DNA of 64,000 nt, taken from contig CANLDW010000004.1 of the NCBI GenBank assembly GCA_947489525.1, forward strand, positions 124,001 to 188,000, written 5' to 3'. Positions within the stretch are counted from its first letter, which is position 1. Every line of letters starts with the position of its first letter. This document shows positions 59,640-64,000 of this stretch, in pieces. Under the pieces are notes generated by a model, which saw only the letters and a program-made list of their open reading frames with translations, was not told the DNA's origin and made no database searches. Position numbers and translations under genes: made by a program. Source of the DNA: an uncultured Psychrobacter sp. (lineage in GTDB: Bacteria; Pseudomonadota; Gammaproteobacteria; Pseudomonadales; Moraxellaceae).

Positions 59640-60512
59640 TTAATCTAACAGCCCTAACGCCTCTACCAAACGCTTATTGGGTTCAATCTTGTTCATACTA
59701 TAAAAGTGTATAGCAGGTAAGCCCTCAGCGATTAAACGCTCGCACAGACGGTAGACCACATCAAAACCAAACTCACGAATTGCCTGACGATCATCACCAA
59801 AATCCGCGAGCTGTTTACGAATGTAACGCGGTATATCCGCGCCGCAGCTATCAGCAAAGCGGATTAAATTGCTAGAGTTGGTAATCGGCATGATGCCAGC
59901 AACTAAAGGCTGGGCGGCCGTATCAATACCGCGTTTCTCAAGCGTATCACGCAAGTATAAGTAGCTATCAGCGTTATAAAAAAACTGCGTAATAGCCGCA
60001 TCTGCGCCTGCTTTATACTTATTAACTAAGTTGTCTACATCGAACAAAAAGCTACGTGCTTGTGGATGCATCTCAGGATACGCGGCCACTTCAATACGAA
60101 AGTGATCACCTGAGTGCTCACGAATGAACGCAACCAAATCAACGGCAAAAGGCAGCTCACCCATACCGACTTGTCCTGAAGGTAAATCACCGCGCAGGGC
60201 GACCAAACGCCTAATGCCAAGCTCTTTGTAGAGATCCAATAACTCGCCAATCTCGGCTTTATCATCACCGATACAAGACATGTGCGGGGCAATTTCAGTA
60301 GCACTACGCACGCTGAGCGCCTTGACGATATCTAGTGTACGCCCGCGTGTGGAACCGCCGGCACCATAAGTGACTGAAAAATAGGCAGGCGACAACTCAT
60401 TGAGCTCATCAAAGGTGTTCAGCAGCTTTTCTTGCCCTTGTTCTGTTTTAGCAGGAAAAAACTCAAAGGAAAAAGCAGGCTTAGACATAGACAAAGTCCT
60501 TGTTTGCGTCAA
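59640..60512 (-). CDS. metF: Methylenetetrahydrofolate reductase
   Basis: FSFEFFPAKTEQGQEKL, SVTYGAGGSTRGRTLD, ALRGDLP, ITQFFY, GIMPI. Confidence 0.96.
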   Translation of the reverse strand: MTQTRTLSMSKPAFSFEFFPAKTEQGQEKLLNTFDELNELSPAYFSVTYGAGGSTRGRTLDIVKALSVRSATEIAPHMSCIGDDKAEIGELLDLYKELGIRRLVALRGDLPSGQVGMGELPFAVDLVAFIREHSGDHFRIEVAAYPEMHPQARSFLFDVDNLVNKYKAGADAAITQFFYNADSYLYLRDTLEKRGIDTAAQPLVAGIMPITNSSNLIRFADSCGADIPRYIRKQLADFGDDRQAIREFGFDVVYRLCERLIAEGLPAIHFYSMNKIEPNKRLVEALGLLD

Positions 60513-60530
60513 CGTTGTTTGATAGTAGCA

Positions 60531-61955
60531 TTAGTATTTGTACTGCTCAGGCTTAAATGGCCCTTCAACCGGCACACCTAAGTACTCCGCTTGCTTATCA
60601 GTCAGCTTAGTTAGCGTACCGTTAAAGCCTGCCACCATTGCAGCTGCGACCTCTTCGTCAAGTTTTTTAGGTAGCACTTTGACGTACAGATTGTCAAAAC
60701 GATCATCAACGGGTAGCTCAGCAAAACGCTCTTCATATAGATACATTTGTGCCAGCACTTGGTTGGCAAAGGAGCCATCCATTACCCGTGAAGGGTGACC
60801 GGTCGCATTACCTAAGTTAACCAGACGACCTTCGGCGAGCAAAATCAGATAGTCATCATCATCGCCTGAGCGGAAGATTTGATGCACTTGCGGCTTAATC
60901 TCAACCCAGCGCCAGTTGTCACGCATAAACTGGGTGTCAATCTCGGTATCGAAGTGGCCAATGTTACAAACGACAGCGCCAGGCTTAAGTGCTGCTAGCA
61001 TGTGCTTATCGCACACATGATAGTTACCTGTAGTCGTGACAATCATGTCGGTATCTTCTAGCAGGCGGGTATTAATGCTATCAGCGCCGCCTGTATTATC
61101 ACCGTCAATATAAGGTGAGAGTACTTCATAGCCATCCATACAAGCTTGCATTGCACAAATCGGATCAATCTCTGAGATACGTACGATCATGCCTTCTTGA
61201 CGTAGGCTTTGGGCTGAACCCTTACCCACGTCACCGTAACCAATGACGAGTGCGCGGCGACCCGCTAAAAACATATCGGTGGCGCGTTTGATCGCATCGT
61301 TTAGACTGTGACGACAGCCGTATTTATTGTCGTTTTTCGATTTAGTAACCGCATCATTGACATTAATAGCAGGCACTTTTAGCGTGCCTTTATTCAACAT
61401 CTCAACTAAGCGGTGGACGCCTGTCGTAGTCTCTTCTGAGATACCGTGAATACGGTCAAGCATCTGCGGGTAGTCATTGTGGATCAGAGCTGTTAAATCG
61501 CCGCCATCATCAAGGATGAGGTTAGCCTCCCAAAGCTCGCCTGATTCTTCTCCGCCCACGTGGACTTGTTGGCGCAGACACCACTCGTATTCCTCTTCGG
61601 TCTCGCCCTTCCAAGCATAGACAGGAATACCAGCCGCCGCGATAGCTGCCGCGGCGTGATCTTGGGTTGAAAAGATATTACAGGATGTCCAGCGTACTTC
61701 AGCACCAAGCGCAGTTAGGGTCTCGATTAGAACCGCTGTCTGAATAGTCATGTGAATACAGCCAGCGATTTTTGCGCCTTTGAGCGGCTGCTCATCTTGA
61801 TAGCGACGACGCAAACCCATCAGGGCAGGCATCTCAGCTTCGGCAAGGGTAATCTCACGGCGACCGTAATCAGCAAGGCTAATATCAGCTACTTTGTAGT
61901 CGGTGAAAGAGGGATCGATTGTATGGGCAGAGGGTATGTTCGACACTGCGTCCAT
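60531..61955 (-). CDS. ahcY: Adenosylhomocysteinase
   Basis: [62 protein letters not shown]-terminal FKPEQYKY. Confidence 0.97.
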   Translation of the reverse strand: MDAVSNIPSAHTIDPSFTDYKVADISLADYGRREITLAEAEMPALMGLRRRYQDEQPLKGAKIAGCIHMTIQTAVLIETLTALGAEVRWTSCNIFSTQDHAAAAIAAAGIPVYAWKGETEEEYEWCLRQQVHVGGEESGELWEANLILDDGGDLTALIHNDYPQMLDRIHGISEETTTGVHRLVEMLNKGTLKVPAINVNDAVTKSKNDNKYGCRHSLNDAIKRATDMFLAGRRALVIGYGDVGKGSAQSLRQEGMIVRISEIDPICAMQACMDGYEVLSPYIDGDNTGGADSINTRLLEDTDMIVTTTGNYHVCDKHMLAALKPGAVVCNIGHFDTEIDTQFMRDNWRWVEIKPQVHQIFRSGDDDDYLILLAEGRLVNLGNATGHPSRVMDGSFANQVLAQMYLYEERFAELPVDDRFDNLYVKVLPKKLDEEVAAAMVAGFNGTLTKLTDKQAEYLGVPVEGPFKPEQYKY

Positions 61956-61994
61956 AATATGCTCCTATCGTTAAGTTGATAAAAAGAATAAAAA

Positions 61995-62100
61995 CGCAGG
62001 TGTCGTTGTTTACGCTGTCCACTGACTAGGTAGTCGTCAATGAAGAGTTACCGAGCCTAACACAGCTTATTGATCGCTGTGGTGCAACACCTCTCGGAGG
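61995..62100 (-). promoter_or_regulatory. S-adenosylhomocysteine (SAH) riboswitch in the ahcY leader
   Basis: Minus strand CCTCCGAGAGGTGTTGCACCACAGCGATCAATAAGCTGTGTTAGGCTCGG...CAACGACACCTGCG: P1 CCGAG/CTCGG, hairpin CACAGC/GCTGTG, conserved GCA and AGGCTCGG, pseudoknot AGGTGT/ACACCT. Confidence 0.88.
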
Positions 62101-62104
62101 AAGT

Positions 62105-62133
62105 ATTGTAATGGATGAGAGGACTGTTGTCAC
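62105..62133 (-). promoter_or_regulatory. Predicted sigma70 promoter for the SAH riboswitch-ahcY-metF transcript
   Basis: GTGACA-N17-TACAAT on the minus strand, placing the start a few nt before the aptamer P1. Confidence 0.7.
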
Positions 62134-62134
62134 C

Positions 62135-62156
62135 TATTGACTCTCAGTAGTCAATA
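62135..62156. promoter_or_regulatory. Palindrome immediately upstream of the ahcY -35 box
   Basis: TATTGACT ctcagt AGTCAATA, perfect 8-bp arms. Confidence 0.5.
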
Positions 62157-62170
62157 ATGGGAAATACGCC

Positions 62171-63976
62171 CTAATACCAATTATAAGTTAAAGAGGTAAA
62201 AAAATTAGTACCATCGGTATTGTAATTTGGCGCTGTTACGTATTTTTCATTAGTTACATTATTTAAGCGTGCTGTTAAAATTAGATTAGGATTTAGCTGA
62301 TAGTTACCACTGATGTTAAACAAGCTGTAATCTTCGACCAACTGTGTGTCTGCGTTAGAGATACTATAATAATAATCGTCAACGTACTGATACTCAGCGC
62401 GAATATCTAATTTTGGTAATCGATAACCTACATAAAAAAGACCTTTATGTTCTGGACGAATAGGCAAGACATTTCCATCATTAATGCCATTACTATCATC
62501 TTCAGCTTTTTGATAATCGTAGCTACCGCCGATCAAGTAATCGTTAATCTCCCAATCTGAAGTGAGGGTAATACCCCTAATCTTGGCCTTTTCAATATTC
62601 TGACTATTACCACCTATGTAGTTATTGTCATCATCAAATCTTGCAACAAAGTTTATTAAGTCGTCCACTTTATTATAATAACCTGTCAAGCGAGTAGACT
62701 GGCGTAGCGTAGTGTATGAAGCAGATAGTTCATAGTTATCGCTCGTTTCTGGATCCAAATCTATATTAGTTTCAGTACCAGAATAAATATCGTAAAAAGT
62801 AGGGGCGCGGAACCCCTTTGCGTAGCTGACACCAAGCTTCAGATCAGGAGTGATATAGTAAGCGCCGCCTACATTATAAGTAGTTTCATCGCCAAACTGA
62901 GAATTGTCGTCGAAACGAACGTTAATCTGTCCATCGAACTGCTTTTTATTTAAAAGATAGCCCAAAAATGCGCTTTTGACATACCTATTGTCTGCATCAT
63001 AAGCGGTGGTATCGATAATTTGTCTAAGATATTCTGCCCCATAAATCCCTTTACCAACAGGTAGTAGATGTTGACCGATAAGGCTAATTTGATCTTGTTT
63101 GCTATCGTAAGTGCTACTAAAGTTGCTATAAGTTTCACTCTCATCAATTGAGTGACCATATTGTAGTTTTACAGATGAGTCCGGGCTATAGCGCCAATCG
63201 ACGAACGCTTGCGCAGCGCCATTTTTCTGATCGGAGTAAGCGTCTTGAATACCAGAGTCAAATTCAGAGGTTGATTTGTTATATATGGCGCTAGCGCCGG
63301 CAAGCCACTGCTCGTTAATACGCTTATTTAATGAGAGACTAAAGTTGTTACTATCGTAACCATCATCGTCTATATTGTAGTTAAATGAGTTTGAAGGAAG
63401 GGTTGCGTTAATGCCATCGGTTTCGTTGTGACTGGCAGATAAGCTTAAAGCTGTACCGTTGCCATCGGTCAATTGCGCGGTTGCACCATACAGATATTGA
63501 TCATTTGATCCGGCCCCTGTAGTCACAGAAAATTGGTTACGTCTGACATCATCACCCTTGGTAAAGACTTGAATGACTCCGCCCATAGCGTCTGCGCCAT
63601 AAATACTAGAACCCGATGCACCATATACAATCTCAATACGATCAATTTGATCAATTGGGAGTAAGTTAAGAGTAGCGCTACCGTCACTCAAAGCGCTATA
63701 GCGAATGCCATCTATAAGGACTAATATCTGATTACCAGCATAACCGCGCATATAAAAATTGTTTTTCTTATCCATACCCCCATTGCCGTAGTAACTGATT
63801 CCTGGTTGTCTAGTTAAGACCTCCAGCACCGTTTGACCTTGATAACGCTGTAGCTCTTCTTGATCAATGACCCGAGTTTGTGCAATGGTATTACTAACAC
63901 GAGTTGGCGTGCGGGTCGCCGTGACGACGATCTCATCAAGCTCAACCTCTGGTACTGTACTCGTCACTCCACTCAT
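62171..63976 (-). CDS. TonB-dependent outer membrane receptor, BtuB-like; N-terminus continues beyond the window
   Basis: EIVVTATRTPTRVSN TonB box/plug, GSSIYGADAMGGVIQVFTK, beta-barrel ending in Trp-Tyr. Frame remains open upstream of 63976 (..TAVLAETNMSGV). Confidence 0.88.
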   Translation of the reverse strand: MSGVTSTVPEVELDEIVVTATRTPTRVSNTIAQTRVIDQEELQRYQGQTVLEVLTRQPGISYYGNGGMDKKNNFYMRGYAGNQILVLIDGIRYSALSDGSATLNLLPIDQIDRIEIVYGASGSSIYGADAMGGVIQVFTKGDDVRRNQFSVTTGAGSNDQYLYGATAQLTDGNGTALSLSASHNETDGINATLPSNSFNYNIDDDGYDSNNFSLSLNKRINEQWLAGASAIYNKSTSEFDSGIQDAYSDQKNGAAQAFVDWRYSPDSSVKLQYGHSIDESETYSNFSSTYDSKQDQISLIGQHLLPVGKGIYGAEYLRQIIDTTAYDADNRYVKSAFLGYLLNKKQFDGQINVRFDDNSQFGDETTYNVGGAYYITPDLKLGVSYAKGFRAPTFYDIYSGTETNIDLDPETSDNYELSASYTTLRQSTRLTGYYNKVDDLINFVARFDDDNNYIGGNSQNIEKAKIRGITLTSDWEINDYLIGGSYDYQKAEDDSNGINDGNVLPIRPEHKGLFYVGYRLPKLDIRAEYQYVDDYYYSISNADTQLVEDYSLFNISGNYQLNPNLILTARLNNVTNEKYVTAPNYNTDGTNFFTSLTYNWY

Positions 63977-64000
63977 ATTGGTTTCTGCAAGTACGGCAGT

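Overview
This window is a 64 kb chromosomal segment of mostly housekeeping genes. Gene content, codon usage and the long Gly/Arg-rich Hfq suggest a Moraxellaceae genome, most likely Psychrobacter (inference; no database search was run). Recognisable blocks are: nspC plus a carboxynorspermidine-synthase-like dehydrogenase; queD-tsaE-mutL-miaA-hfq; kdsD-kdsC-lptC-lptA-lptB; radA; rlpA; rodA; an M16 peptidase pair; ftsY-ogt; yebC; a K+ channel; an UbiB-like kinase; aroQ; a cold-shock gene followed by a DEAD-box helicase; TauE/SafE-like and ccoS; ydcF-like and murB; an LMW phosphatase; hslR; ilvA; arsR-arsC-arsB; rpiA; argF; alr-dnaB; pdxA-rsmA-apaH; a 'Gcr'-type membrane protein; two acyl-CoA dehydrogenase paralogs; a GGDEF/EAL protein; rsmE; metF-ahcY; and a truncated TonB receptor. 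I saw no prophage, transposase, CRISPR array, tRNA or rRNA. The most interesting signals are non-coding: (1) a well-supported SAH riboswitch with its own promoter in front of ahcY-metF; (2) a cluster of long inverted repeats in the cspA to DEAD-box helicase spacer; (3) an ~87-bp dispersed repeat in inverted orientation bracketing arsC-arsB-rpiA; (4) a probably leaderless arsR with an operator-like palindrome across its promoter and start codon; (5) a GC-rich foldback element next to heptanucleotide repeats near 3.9-4.1 kb; (6) several 14-16 bp tandem repeats in intergenic spacers; (7) an unlisted 49-aa lipoprotein ORF beside a similar small one.
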